Shown here: in pieces, positions 1 to 6,575 of the stretch
Layout of the letters: every line of letters starts with the position of its first letter
Position numbering within the stretch: position 1 is the stretch's first letter
Source of the DNA: Acidimicrobiia bacterium
GTDB taxonomy: Bacteria; Actinomycetota; Acidimicrobiia; Acidimicrobiales; CATQHL01
Direction: 5' to 3'
NCBI GenBank assembly: GCA_021296435.1
Contig: JAGWAK010000037.1
Location: 1 to 12,623 of the forward strand
DNA length: 12,623 bases
Made by a program: the position numbers and the translations under genes
Notes under the pieces: generated by a model
Seen by the model: the letters and a program-made list of their open reading frames with translations, nothing else
Told to the model about the DNA's origin: nothing
Databases searched by the model: none

Positions 1-844
1 TCGTCACCTTGGCGTGGCCCAGCAACTCCTGCACGACGCGGATGTCGGCGCCGTTGTCCAGCAGGTGGGTGGCGAAGCTGTGACGTAGCACGTGCGGCGC
101 GAGCGCCGAGGTGATCCCCGCCGCCTCCCCGTGGTGACGCACCAGCTGGTACACCCCCTGGCGGCTGAGCCTGCCGCCGCGCCGGTTCAGGAACACCGCC
201 TCGGAGTCGGTTCGGGATCCCCAGCGCTCCGGCTCCATCTCGCCGCGCCCCGCCGGCTCCAACCACTCCTCCAGGGCGGCCCGAGCCAGACGTCCCAGCG
301 GCGCCACCCGCTCCTTGGAACCTTTACCCAGCACGCGCAGCGACGCCGAGGCCAGGTCCACGTCGCCCAGCGACAGCCCCACCAGTTCCGACACCCGCAC
401 GCCGGTGCCGTAGAGCGTCTCCAGCACGGCCCGATCGCGCCGCGCCAGGGGTCCCCCGCCCGCCGGGGCGGCCACCAGCGCGGCCGCCTCCTCCTGGCTC
501 AGCGGCGTCGGGCGCCCGCGAGGAACCCTCGGCAGCTCCACGTTGGCCGTAGGGTCGTCCGGCCGCAGTTCCTCCAGCACCAGCCAGCGGTGGAACGTCC
601 GCACCGTGGTGAGACCCCGCTTCACGGTGGAGGCCGCCAGGCCCCGGCCCAGGCGTGCCCGCACCCACGCCAGCACCCCGGTGTCGGTCACGTTGCGGTG
701 GTCCCAGCCACAGTCGGCGCCGAAGGCCAGATAGTCCCCCAGGTCCCGGCGGTAGGCGTCGATGGTGTTGGCGGCGCGGCCCTTGCTGAGGACCAGCCAG
801 TCAAGGAACTCCTCGGCGTCGACCGGCAGCGCCGGAGGGGTCAC
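1..844 (-). CDS. xerD: Tyrosine recombinase XerD (C-terminus cut off by window edge)
   Basis: Site-specific tyrosine recombinase of the XerC/XerD type, which resolves chromosome dimers at dif sites in the cytoplasm together with its partner. I translated 281 codons. An N-terminal SAM-like core-binding domain (about residues 8-100) contains AANTIDAYRRDL. It is followed by the catalytic domain, with Arg150 (GTGVRVSEL), Lys174 (GKGSKERVAP), His251 and Arg254 (HVLRHSFATHLL) and His277 (LLGHA). The nucleophilic tyrosine, normally about ten residues after that last histidine, lies beyond the window, so the gene is partial rather than broken. The start is GTG at 844-842. It overlaps the pyrG stop in a GTGA arrangement, and I see no separate ribosome binding site, so translation is probably coupled to pyrG. 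XerC cannot be fully excluded, but the place next to pyrG in the actinobacterial cluster favours the gene usually called xerD. Confidence 0.93.
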   Translation of the reverse strand, partial: MTPPALPVDAEEFLDWLVLSKGRAANTIDAYRRDLGDYLAFGADCGWDHRNVTDTGVLAWVRARLGRGLAASTVKRGLTTVRTFHRWLVLEELRPDDPTANVELPRVPRGRPTPLSQEEAAALVAAPAGGGPLARRDRAVLETLYGTGVRVSELVGLSLGDVDLASASLRVLGKGSKERVAPLGRLARAALEEWLEPAGRGEMEPERWGSRTDSEAVFLNRRGGRLSRQGVYQLVRHHGEAAGITSALAPHVLRHSFATHLLDNGADIRVVQELLGHAKVT

Positions 845-2475
845 ACCACCTCCACCGCCACCGCCGCGTCACCGCTGAACTGCAGGCGCGGGTTGCGGCC
901 CTCGACGCGATCCAGCGCCGCGTCCATCAGGGCGGCGAAAAGCGGTGCCGGGCGGTTGGGTCGGCTCTGGAACTCGGGGTGCGCCTGGGTGCCGACCCAG
1001 AACGGGTGCCCTTCCAGCTCCACGAACTCAACCAGCAGCCCGTCCGGCGAGACGCCCGAGCAGACCAGCCCGGCCGACTCCACCTGCTCCCGGTAGCCGG
1101 GGTTGAACTCGTAGCGGTGCCGGTGTCGCTCCGACACCACCTCGCTGCCGTAGATCTCCGCCACGCGGCTGCCGGGACGCAGCTTCGCCACATACGAGCC
1201 CAGCCGCATGGTGCCGCCCTTGTTGGTGACCTTGCGCTGCTCCTCCATGAGGCAGATGACCGGATGCGGCGTGCGGGAATCAAACTCCGTGGAGTGCGCC
1301 CCCGCCAGACCCAGCACGTTGCGGGCGAACTCCACGGTCATGACCTGCATGCCCAGGCACAGCCCCAGGCACGGGATGCCCCGCTCCCTGGCGTAGGAGG
1401 CAGCGGCGATCTTGCCCTCGATGCCCCGCGAGCCGAACCCGCCGGGGATGACGATGCCCTCCAGGTCCTCGAGGCGGCGGGAGGTCAGCAGGCCCTCCAC
1501 CTCCTCGGCGGGGATCCAGTCGATCTCCACCCTGGCGCCGCGCGAGCAGGCGGCGTGACGCAGCGCCTCGGCCACCGAGAGGTAGGCGTCGATGAGGCGC
1601 ACGTACTTGCCGACCACCCCGATGCGCACCACGTTGGTGGCGTTGTGGGTGCGCTCGCTGAGGAGCTGCCAACTGTCGAAGCCGAGCAGGTCGCCCACGA
1701 CGGCGTCCAGGTTCTCGTCGTGCAGGATCAGCGGCAGGTCGTAGATGCTGTCGGCGTCGGCGGCGTTGACCACCGCCGAGATTGGCACGTCGCAGAGGTT
1801 GGAGATCTTGCGCTTCAGGTCGTCGGTGATAGGAGTGTCGCTGCGGCAGACGATCACGTCGGGTTGGATACCCCGGCTGCGCAGCTCGGTGACCGAGTGC
1901 TGGGTGGGCTTGGTCTTGTGCTCGCCGGTTGGCCCGATGAGCGGCACGAGGGTGACGTGCAGGTAGCACACATTGCGCCGGCCCACGTCGAGGCGGAACT
2001 GGCGGACGGCCTCCAGGAACGGCAGGATCTCGATGTCGCCGACGGTGCCGCCGATCTCGGTGATGGCCACGTCCACGTCGGGGCGGGCCACGCCCAGGAT
2101 GCGCCGCTTGATCTCGTCGGTGACGTGGGGGATGACCTGCACGGTGCCGCCGAGGTAGTCGCCGCGCCGCTCGGCCTCCAGCACCGCCGAGTAGATCCCG
2201 CCGGTGGTGGCGTTGGAGTCCTGGGTGAGGTTCTCGTCGATGAACCGCTCGTAGTGGCCGAGATCCAGGTCGGTCTCGCCGCCGTCGGTGGTGACGAACA
2301 CCTCGCCGTGCTCGAAGGGATTCATGGTGCCGGGATCCACGTTGATGTACGGATCCAGCTTCTGCATGGTGACCCGCAGGCCACGCGCCTTCAGCAGCGC
2401 ACCCAGGGAGGAGGCCGTCAAACCCTTGCCGAGCGAACTGGCCACACCGCCCGTCACGAAGATGTGCTTCGTCAC
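841..2475 (-). CDS. pyrG: CTP synthase (glutamine hydrolysing)
   Basis: Makes CTP from UTP, ATP and glutamine, the last step of pyrimidine nucleotide synthesis, as a cytoplasmic tetramer. At 544 residues it has the usual family length. The N-terminal amidoligase domain (about 1-265) opens with KHIFVTGGVASSLGKG and holds the P-loop-like SSLGKG and the Mg/ATP segment DPYINVDPGTM. The C-terminal class I glutamine amidotransferase domain (about 285-535) has the oxyanion segment PGGFGSRG, the nucleophile Cys373 in GLCLGMQ, and the His499/Glu501 pair in AHPEF. All key residues are present, so the enzyme should be active. The start is GTG at 2475-2473; there is no in-frame alternative just upstream and the Shine-Dalgarno match is weak. 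The end overlaps xerD by 4 bases. The upstream 559-base gap holds candidate promoters and hairpins, so the 5' leader may be long, but no classical pyrG attenuator with a U-run is visible. Confidence 0.98.
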   Translation of the reverse strand: MTKHIFVTGGVASSLGKGLTASSLGALLKARGLRVTMQKLDPYINVDPGTMNPFEHGEVFVTTDGGETDLDLGHYERFIDENLTQDSNATTGGIYSAVLEAERRGDYLGGTVQVIPHVTDEIKRRILGVARPDVDVAITEIGGTVGDIEILPFLEAVRQFRLDVGRRNVCYLHVTLVPLIGPTGEHKTKPTQHSVTELRSRGIQPDVIVCRSDTPITDDLKRKISNLCDVPISAVVNAADADSIYDLPLILHDENLDAVVGDLLGFDSWQLLSERTHNATNVVRIGVVGKYVRLIDAYLSVAEALRHAACSRGARVEIDWIPAEEVEGLLTSRRLEDLEGIVIPGGFGSRGIEGKIAAASYARERGIPCLGLCLGMQVMTVEFARNVLGLAGAHSTEFDSRTPHPVICLMEEQRKVTNKGGTMRLGSYVAKLRPGSRVAEIYGSEVVSERHRHRYEFNPGYREQVESAGLVCSGVSPDGLLVEFVELEGHPFWVGTQAHPEFQSRPNRPAPLFAALMDAALDRVEGRNPRLQFSGDAAVAVEVV

Positions 2476-2544
2476 GGGATGCCAGCCTACTTCAGTGGTG
2501 GCCCCGGTGGTGCCACCACCGCCACGCCGCCGCTTCCCGGAGCG

Positions 2545-2607
2545 CTACCCGGCCGGGACGCGGGTGGCGACGCGCATCTCGTGCACGACGATGCCGATGG
2601 CCTCCAT
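2545..2607 (-). other. Possible 20-residue leader peptide or gene remnant upstream of pyrG
   Basis: A minus-strand frame ending in TAG (2547-2545), 69 bases before the pyrG start. It is open from about position 2853 but has no ATG, GTG or TTG start until ATG at 2607, which would give MEAIGIVVHEMRVATRVPAG. From about position 2650 the codons look coding-like, with mostly G or C in third positions (for example YCGGSTSAGNYTEMEAIG). There is only a weak purine-rich stretch before the ATG. It could be a short leader, the tail of a lost gene (the lost neighbour of pyrG in other Actinobacteria is mctB) or chance. I do not assign a function. Confidence 0.2.
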
Positions 2608-2692
2608 CTCTGTGTAGTTCCCCGCGCTTGTGCTGCCACCGCAGTAGACGCGGGCACACCTGCGGACCCGGAGACGGCTGCGGGGACTGATT

Positions 2693-2731
2693 GGGAGTAC
2701 GGCTGAGGTGGCGGACCCTCGCCGTACTCCC
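2693..2731 (-). terminator. Strong inverted repeat in the recN-pyrG gap, terminator-like without U-tract
   Basis: Perfect 10-base arms, GGGAGTACGG (2693-2702) and CCGTACTCCC (2722-2731), enclose a 19-base loop in which GAGG and CCTC can pair again. It lies 16 bases after the stop of the 47-codon frame and about 220 bases upstream of pyrG. No T-run follows on either strand, so it is not a classical intrinsic terminator. It could be a U-less actinobacterial terminator, an RNA leader element acting on pyrG, or a protein-binding palindrome. Confidence 0.45.
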
Positions 2732-2747
2732 CACCGGCCGACCCGGC

Positions 2748-2891
2748 TTACGGGTCGAACTCGGACTGCGGTGCCTCGGTGAAACCGGACGCCGGCGCCA
2801 CCGCGCCGCCGTCCTGCTGCCGGGTGCTGATTCGCGGTGCTCCGCCGCTGCCGCTAACAGCCTGTCCTGGCGCTACCGCCGGGACATTCAA
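2748..2891 (-). pseudogene. 47-codon frame with a protein-tail-like composition; remnant or small gene
   Basis: Not a family I recognise. The frame starts at TTG (2891-2889), after in-frame TAA and TAG stops just upstream, and ends in TAA at 2750-2748. The translation begins MNVPAVAPGQAVSGSGGAPR and ends GFTEAPQSEFDP, a Pro/Ala/Gly/Ser-rich, acidic-ended composition typical of a disordered C-terminal tail. From about codon 24 the third positions are almost all G or C, as in real genes of this genome, while the DNA just upstream turns AT-rich and stop-filled. A 10-bp-arm inverted repeat follows 16 bases after the stop, as at other gene ends in this window. I favour the 3' end of a gene whose upstream part is lost or replaced; a genuine small protein is the alternative. 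The TTG start is only nominal. Confidence 0.3.
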
Positions 2892-2906
2892 TTCTCTACC
2901 TGACTA

Positions 2907-2963
2907 TCTTTAGGTTGATTGCGGATGCTGACAATAACACACTTAGTGAGACTATTTGGACAA
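2907..2963 (-). promoter_or_regulatory. Candidate overlapping promoters in the AT-rich part of the gap
   Basis: On the minus strand two sigma-70-like pairs can be drawn. One is TTGTCA (2934-2929) with TAAAGA (2912-2907) after a 16-base spacer; the other is TTGTCC (2963-2958) with TGTTAT (2939-2934) after 18 bases. The -35 match of the first is 5 of 6, but its -10 is poor. They would start transcripts near 2900 or 2927, giving pyrG a leader of more than 400 bases. AT-rich DNA produces such matches by chance, so this is a weak call. Confidence 0.2.
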
Positions 2964-3034
2964 TCGGGATGTTGTTCTATGGCCGACCGTACTGCTTTCG
3001 CTGCGCGCCCATCGATCTGTCTACGAGAGTCCCC

Positions 3035-4636
3035 TCAGGAAGGCTCCGGCTCGAAGCGCTCGGCGGTGGCGCGGGCAAGCAGCTCTGCGGCGTGCTCGCG
3101 GGCCGACCCGCTGTGCGGCGAGCCGGAGAGCATGCGGGCCAACTCCACCAGCCGCCCGTCTTCGTCGAGTGTCCGGGCCGTGATCCGAGTCCGGGTGCCG
3201 TCGTCGATCTTCTGCAGGCTCACATGGGCGTCGGCGTAGGCCGCCACCTGCGGTAGGTGCGTCACCACGAGGGTCTGAGGGCCTGTCGCCAGCGTTGCGA
3301 GGGCGCGTCCGACCGCGGTGCCGGCCTCGCCGCCGATCCCGGCGTCCACCTCGTCCAGTAGCACCGTGGGCGGAGCCGCCATCAACACCACGTGCAGCGC
3401 CAGCATGGTCCTCGAGAGCTCGCCGCCGGAGGCAACCTGCGCCAGTGGTGCCGGCGTGACCCCGGAGTTCACAGCTAGCAGGTACTCGACCTCGTCACCC
3501 GGGCCTGCGCCGACACGCAGGTGCAGGCCGGCGTTGGGCATGGCCAGCTGGCGCAGTTCGGCCGTCACGGCCTCGGCCAGGGCGGGGGCGGCGCGGCGGC
3601 GGCACTCACCCAGGCGGGCGGCCTCGGCGCGCTCGAGCTCTTGGGCCGCCGCCAATTCGGCGCCGAGACGCACCGCGGCGCCCTCGGCATCCCGCAACTC
3701 TGCCAGACGCGCCTGCGCTTCGTCACCGAAGGCCATCACGTCGGCCAGCGTGGTGCCGTAACGGTGGCGCAGCCCCGCCAGCAGGGCGCGACGCTCGATG
3801 ACCTCGGTCAGCCGGACCGGGTCCTCGCGGACCTCATCGGCCAGCCTGCGGAGCTCTGACGACACCTCGCCGGCCTCCTCGGCCAGATGGCGGAGCCTGC
3901 CGACCACCTCGGCCAACGGTTCGAACCGCTCGAGTTGGCTGAGGGCCTCACCCAGCGTCTCCCCGCCGGGACCGTCGGCGCCCAGCAGGTAGGCGGCTCC
4001 GGCGGCGGCCTCGCGGATCGCCGTCGCTTCGCTCAGCATCCGTTCGGTGGCCTCGAGGTGCTCCTCCTCGTCGGGATCGCTCAGGTCGGCGGCATCCAGG
4101 GTGGCAATCTGATGCTCCAGGATGTCCAACTCGCGGGCGCGGGCCCGCTCGTCACCGCCGAGTGCCGCCAGCCGCTCGCTCAGCTCGGCGCAGCGCCGGC
4201 GAGCCTCGGCCAGTGGGGCGGCGTCGAGGTCGGCGAACCGGTCGAGCGCGTCGCGCCGCATCCCTGGGCGCAGAAGGGCCTGATGGTTGTGCTGGCCGCA
4301 GATGTCCACCCTGCCGCCGACAGCCTCCTGCAGGGCGCTCACCGGGGCCAAATGACCGTCCAGATAGGCGCGGGCGCGACCCCCTGTGGGCACAACCCTG
4401 CGCACCACCAGCTCCGTGCCGTCGTCGTCCACGAAGCGCCCCTCCACCTCCGCCTCGCCGGCGCCGGTGCGGATCAGTCCCGGATTGGCTCTCCCCCCGG
4501 CCAGCAGCCCGACTGCCTGGGTCAGCAGCGTCTTGCCGGCGCCGGTTTCGCCGGTCAGCACCGTCATGCCCCCTTCAAATTCAAGGACCAACTCGTCGAT
4601 CAGCACCATGTTTCGGATGACGAGGTCGGTCAGCAC
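3035..4636 (-). CDS. recN: DNA repair protein RecN
   Basis: SMC-like ATPase acting on double-strand breaks during recombinational repair, in the cytoplasm and nucleoid. Of its 533 residues, the N-terminal half of the ATPase head carries Walker A GETGAGKT (29-36) and the GQHNHQ segment (114-119). A charged, Ala/Glu/Arg/Leu-rich coiled-coil region follows at about 140-350. The C-terminal half has the ABC signature ASGGELSR (402-409), Walker B TVLLDEVDAGIGG (424-436) and the switch motif VTHLPQVA (458-465). It is slightly shorter than the usual 550-590 residues, through a shorter coiled coil, but complete. The start is GTG at 4636-4634, with GGGAG (4647-4643) six bases upstream. nadK lies 96 bases upstream with a strong hairpin between them, so recN may not be fully co-transcribed with nadK. 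Confidence 0.97.
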   Translation of the reverse strand: MLTDLVIRNMVLIDELVLEFEGGMTVLTGETGAGKTLLTQAVGLLAGGRANPGLIRTGAGEAEVEGRFVDDDGTELVVRRVVPTGGRARAYLDGHLAPVSALQEAVGGRVDICGQHNHQALLRPGMRRDALDRFADLDAAPLAEARRRCAELSERLAALGGDERARARELDILEHQIATLDAADLSDPDEEEHLEATERMLSEATAIREAAAGAAYLLGADGPGGETLGEALSQLERFEPLAEVVGRLRHLAEEAGEVSSELRRLADEVREDPVRLTEVIERRALLAGLRHRYGTTLADVMAFGDEAQARLAELRDAEGAAVRLGAELAAAQELERAEAARLGECRRRAAPALAEAVTAELRQLAMPNAGLHLRVGAGPGDEVEYLLAVNSGVTPAPLAQVASGGELSRTMLALHVVLMAAPPTVLLDEVDAGIGGEAGTAVGRALATLATGPQTLVVTHLPQVAAYADAHVSLQKIDDGTRTRITARTLDEDGRLVELARMLSGSPHSGSAREHAAELLARATAERFEPEPS

Positions 4637-4703
4637 GCCAGGCTCCCGATGCGGGCTGCCCCGCTCTGCGTCTCGTACACGTGATCTCTCCGCGGTTTCC
4701 TGC

Positions 4704-4732
4704 GGCGCCGGCGGCGGTGCCGCAGCGGCGCC
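4704..4732 (-). terminator. GC-rich hairpin directly after nadK
   Basis: Arms GGCGCCG (4704-4710) and CGGCGCC (4726-4732) plus an inner GCGGC/GCCGC stem with a GGT loop give about 12 pairs with one 2-base bulge. It abuts the nadK stop codon. No U-run follows on the minus strand. It is probably a U-less terminator, an attenuator or an mRNA 3'-stabilising element between nadK and recN. Confidence 0.5.
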
Positions 4733-5590
4733 TCAACGGTTCCCGAGGCCGAACTTGGCCTTCAGGATGTCATCGAAGTGACGGTGATCGAAGCTCACCA
4801 AGCGTGCCGGGCTCTCCGAGGCCGTGCACTCCACGGTGCCGCCGGGGTGCAGCACCCGGCAGAGGTCGCCGTCGATCGACAACGCAGCAGGGTGCTCGGA
4901 CTCCACGTCGATCCGCAGCGTGGTGGCCGGCGGCAGCACCAGCGAGCGATCGAACAGCGAATGCGGCGACACGGGCGTCACGACGAGCGCCTGATGCGTG
5001 GGGGCCAGGATAGGGCCCCGCACGCTCAGCGAGTACGCCGTGGACCCTGTGGGTGACGCCACGATGAGGCCGTCGGCGCGGTAGGTGGTGAAGTGACGGC
5101 CGTCCACGCTGAGGCTGAGGCGGACGCTGCGCCCCCGGTCCAGCTTCTCCACGACGGCCTCGTTGAGCGCTGCCAACGGCGATCCGGCGGCCGAACTGCC
5201 TGCGGTGGACACCCGTACCGCCAGGCGCATCCGCTCGATGATGCCGAACTCCCCCGCCAGCCAGCGGTCGATGGCCGAGCGGGCGTCGCCGGGCTCCACC
5301 TCGGCCAGGTAGGCGAGCTCCCCGAAGTTCACGCCCAGCACCGCCACGCCGTCGTCGGCTGCCAGCCGGACCGCGCGCAGAATGCTGCCGTCGCCGCCGA
5401 GACTCACGACCAGGTCCGCCATGCCGACATCACTGTCGGCGCAGGCCAGGTCGGGTAGGTCGGCCGAGTGGGCGTCGGGGCCCGGCAGTCGCACGTCGTG
5501 GCCCTCGGCGACCAGCCAGCCGGCCAGTTCCTGTGCCAGCAGGCGCGCCGATGGGCGCCGCGGATGCACGACCAGGGCAAAACGGACCAC
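4733..5590 (-). CDS. nadK: NAD kinase (ATP/polyphosphate dependent)
   Basis: Phosphorylates NAD to NADP in the cytoplasm and so sets the supply of NADPH. It has 285 residues, normal for the family. The Rossmann-like N-terminal domain has GGDGS (65-69) with the catalytic Asp67. The C-terminal beta domain has the NE pair (143-144, in LAALNEAVVEK) and the glycine/threonine segment DGLIVASPTGSTAYSLS (about 173-189). The conserved segment after GVN reads GVNFGELAYLAEVEP, where many homologues have GxLGFL, a mild deviation that leaves the catalytic residues intact. The start is GTG (5590-5588) with no clear Shine-Dalgarno sequence. It lies between tlyA and recN, the usual actinobacterial order (ppnK in mycobacteria). 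Confidence 0.96.
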   Translation of the reverse strand: MVRFALVVHPRRPSARLLAQELAGWLVAEGHDVRLPGPDAHSADLPDLACADSDVGMADLVVSLGGDGSILRAVRLAADDGVAVLGVNFGELAYLAEVEPGDARSAIDRWLAGEFGIIERMRLAVRVSTAGSSAAGSPLAALNEAVVEKLDRGRSVRLSLSVDGRHFTTYRADGLIVASPTGSTAYSLSVRGPILAPTHQALVVTPVSPHSLFDRSLVLPPATTLRIDVESEHPAALSIDGDLCRVLHPGGTVECTASESPARLVSFDHRHFDDILKAKFGLGNR

Positions 5591-5663
5591 GGGTTCAGAC
5601 TACGAGACTGCCGGACAATGCAGCGGACCACCCGCTGGCTGGTTCGGTCTGCGCCCCGCCGTC

Positions 5664-5694
5664 CCGGCGATGACCGGAACCGGTCGGCAGCCGG
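5664..5694 (-). terminator. Two-tier hairpin after tlyA
   Basis: Inner stem GACCGG-AA-CCGGTC (5672-5685) inside an outer stem CCGGC (5664-5668) / GCCGG (5690-5694), separated by small internal loops. It begins four bases after the tlyA stop and lies about 70 bases before nadK. There is no U-run. It fits the same gene-end hairpin pattern as the one after nadK. Confidence 0.4.
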
Positions 5695-5698
5695 CCTG

Positions 5699-6559
5699 TT
5701 AGGACGCGCCGTGAGCGGCGCGTTCGGCGGCAGCCATGAGCGCTGTCTCCAACTCGACGGCGAAGACCGCCGGCAGCACCACCTCGGACTCCCCGGGCGG
5801 GGCGCCGCGGCCCTGCGCCTGCTTGCGGCAGTGCAGGAAGAACTCGGTGTTGCCCTCGGCCCCGGGCGGGTCGGCCAGCACGACCCCCCGAGGTGCCAGA
5901 CCTTCGGTCATGGCGTACTGTGCCACCTCGGCGAGCGTGCGCCGCCACACTTCCGGGGAGCGAATCACGCCACGGCCCGCCGAGGCCTCGCGCCGGCCGG
6001 CCTCGAACTGCGGCTTCACCAGCGCCAGCAGGTCACCGCCGGTCGCGGTGAGGGCGGCCAGCCGCTCCATCACCAGGCGCAGGCCGATGAACGACAGGTC
6101 CACGGTCACCAACTCGGCCGGTCCGCCGGCGTCGCCGGGCTGCAGGTGGCGGACGTTGACGCCCTCCAGGTTGCGCACCCGCGCATCGGACTGCAGCCGC
6201 TCGTGCAACTGCGCCCGACCCACGTCGACGGCCACCACTTGCGCCGCTCCCCTCTGCAGGAGGCAGTCGCTGAACCCGCCGACCGAGGCCCCCACGTCGA
6301 TGCAGCGCTTCCCGGTGACCTCCAGCCCCAGCACCGCCAGGGCGCCCTCGAGCTTCTTCCCGCCGCGGCTCACGAAGCGGGGCCGGCGCAGCACCTCGAG
6401 GGCGTCACCGGGGAGCACCGCCCGAGCGGCCCGCTCGGCCACCGTCCCGTTGACGGTCACGACCCGTTCCTCGATGAGCCGGCAAGCCTCCGCGCGGCTC
6501 GACGCCAACTCGCGGCGCACCAGTTCGCTGTCGAGGCGGCGGCGCCTGCTGGAACCCAC
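5699..6559 (-). CDS. tlyA: TlyA family rRNA (cytidine-2'-O)-methyltransferase
   Basis: Methylates the 2'-O of a cytidine in 16S rRNA and, in the long TlyA type, also in 23S rRNA; in mycobacteria this modification is needed for capreomycin sensitivity (family knowledge). The protein has 286 residues. An S4 RNA-binding domain is at about 7-60 (RLDSELVRRELASSRAEACR). The linker SRGGKKLEGAL (64-74) follows. The FtsJ-like SAM-dependent domain has motif I DVGASVGGFSD (88-98), Asp154 in VDLSFIGL, and Lys182 in LVKPQFE. The Lys-Asp-Lys-Glu tetrad of this class appears to be met by Lys69, Asp154, Lys182 and Glu239. The presence of an extended N-terminal S4 segment suggests the type acting on both subunits. 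The start is GTG at 6559-6557, 16 bases after the HAD gene, which implies an operon. Homologues are sometimes labelled haemolysin, which is historical. Confidence 0.95.
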   Translation of the reverse strand: MGSSRRRRLDSELVRRELASSRAEACRLIEERVVTVNGTVAERAARAVLPGDALEVLRRPRFVSRGGKKLEGALAVLGLEVTGKRCIDVGASVGGFSDCLLQRGAAQVVAVDVGRAQLHERLQSDARVRNLEGVNVRHLQPGDAGGPAELVTVDLSFIGLRLVMERLAALTATGGDLLALVKPQFEAGRREASAGRGVIRSPEVWRRTLAEVAQYAMTEGLAPRGVVLADPPGAEGNTEFFLHCRKQAQGRGAPPGESEVVLPAVFAVELETALMAAAERAAHGAS

Positions 6560-6575
6560 CGGCCTGCCCCGCGCC

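Larger units (their letters stand above)
2476..3034. other. 559-base gap between recN and pyrG, with possible gene remnants
   Basis: This is the only stretch over 300 bases without a firm gene. In many Actinobacteria steA and mctB lie here between recN and pyrG (family knowledge); neither can be recognised. The half nearest recN is unusual for this window: in 2881-3000 only 53 of 120 bases are G or C, whereas the neighbouring genes are visibly much richer in GC. On the minus strand a 47-codon frame (2748-2891) is followed by a strong inverted repeat (2693-2731), then by a second coding-like frame ending with TAG at 2547-2545. A small inverted repeat, GGTGGT-gcc-ACCACC, lies at 2506-2520 just upstream of pyrG. 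Plus-strand frames across the gap have no recognisable content. The pattern fits decayed genes plus the pyrG promoter region, but that is inference. Confidence 0.6.

Noticed and set aside
2506..2520. GGTGGT-gcc-ACCACC hairpin 31 bases upstream of pyrG as an intrinsic terminator or riboswitch
   Set aside because: Only six pairs in a repetitive GGT/ACC stretch, no U-run and no match to a known riboswitch class.
979..2706. Long plus-strand open frame (575 codons) opposite pyrG
   Set aside because: It is antisense to an unmistakable pyrG with all catalytic motifs. Long antisense frames are expected in GC-rich genes, and its translation is rich in Ala, Gly, Val, Asp and His with no domain.
2691..2903. 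Plus-strand 70-codon frame in the recN-pyrG gap
   Set aside because: Arg-rich composition without a recognisable family or ribosome binding site; it runs antisense to the more coding-like minus-strand frame.
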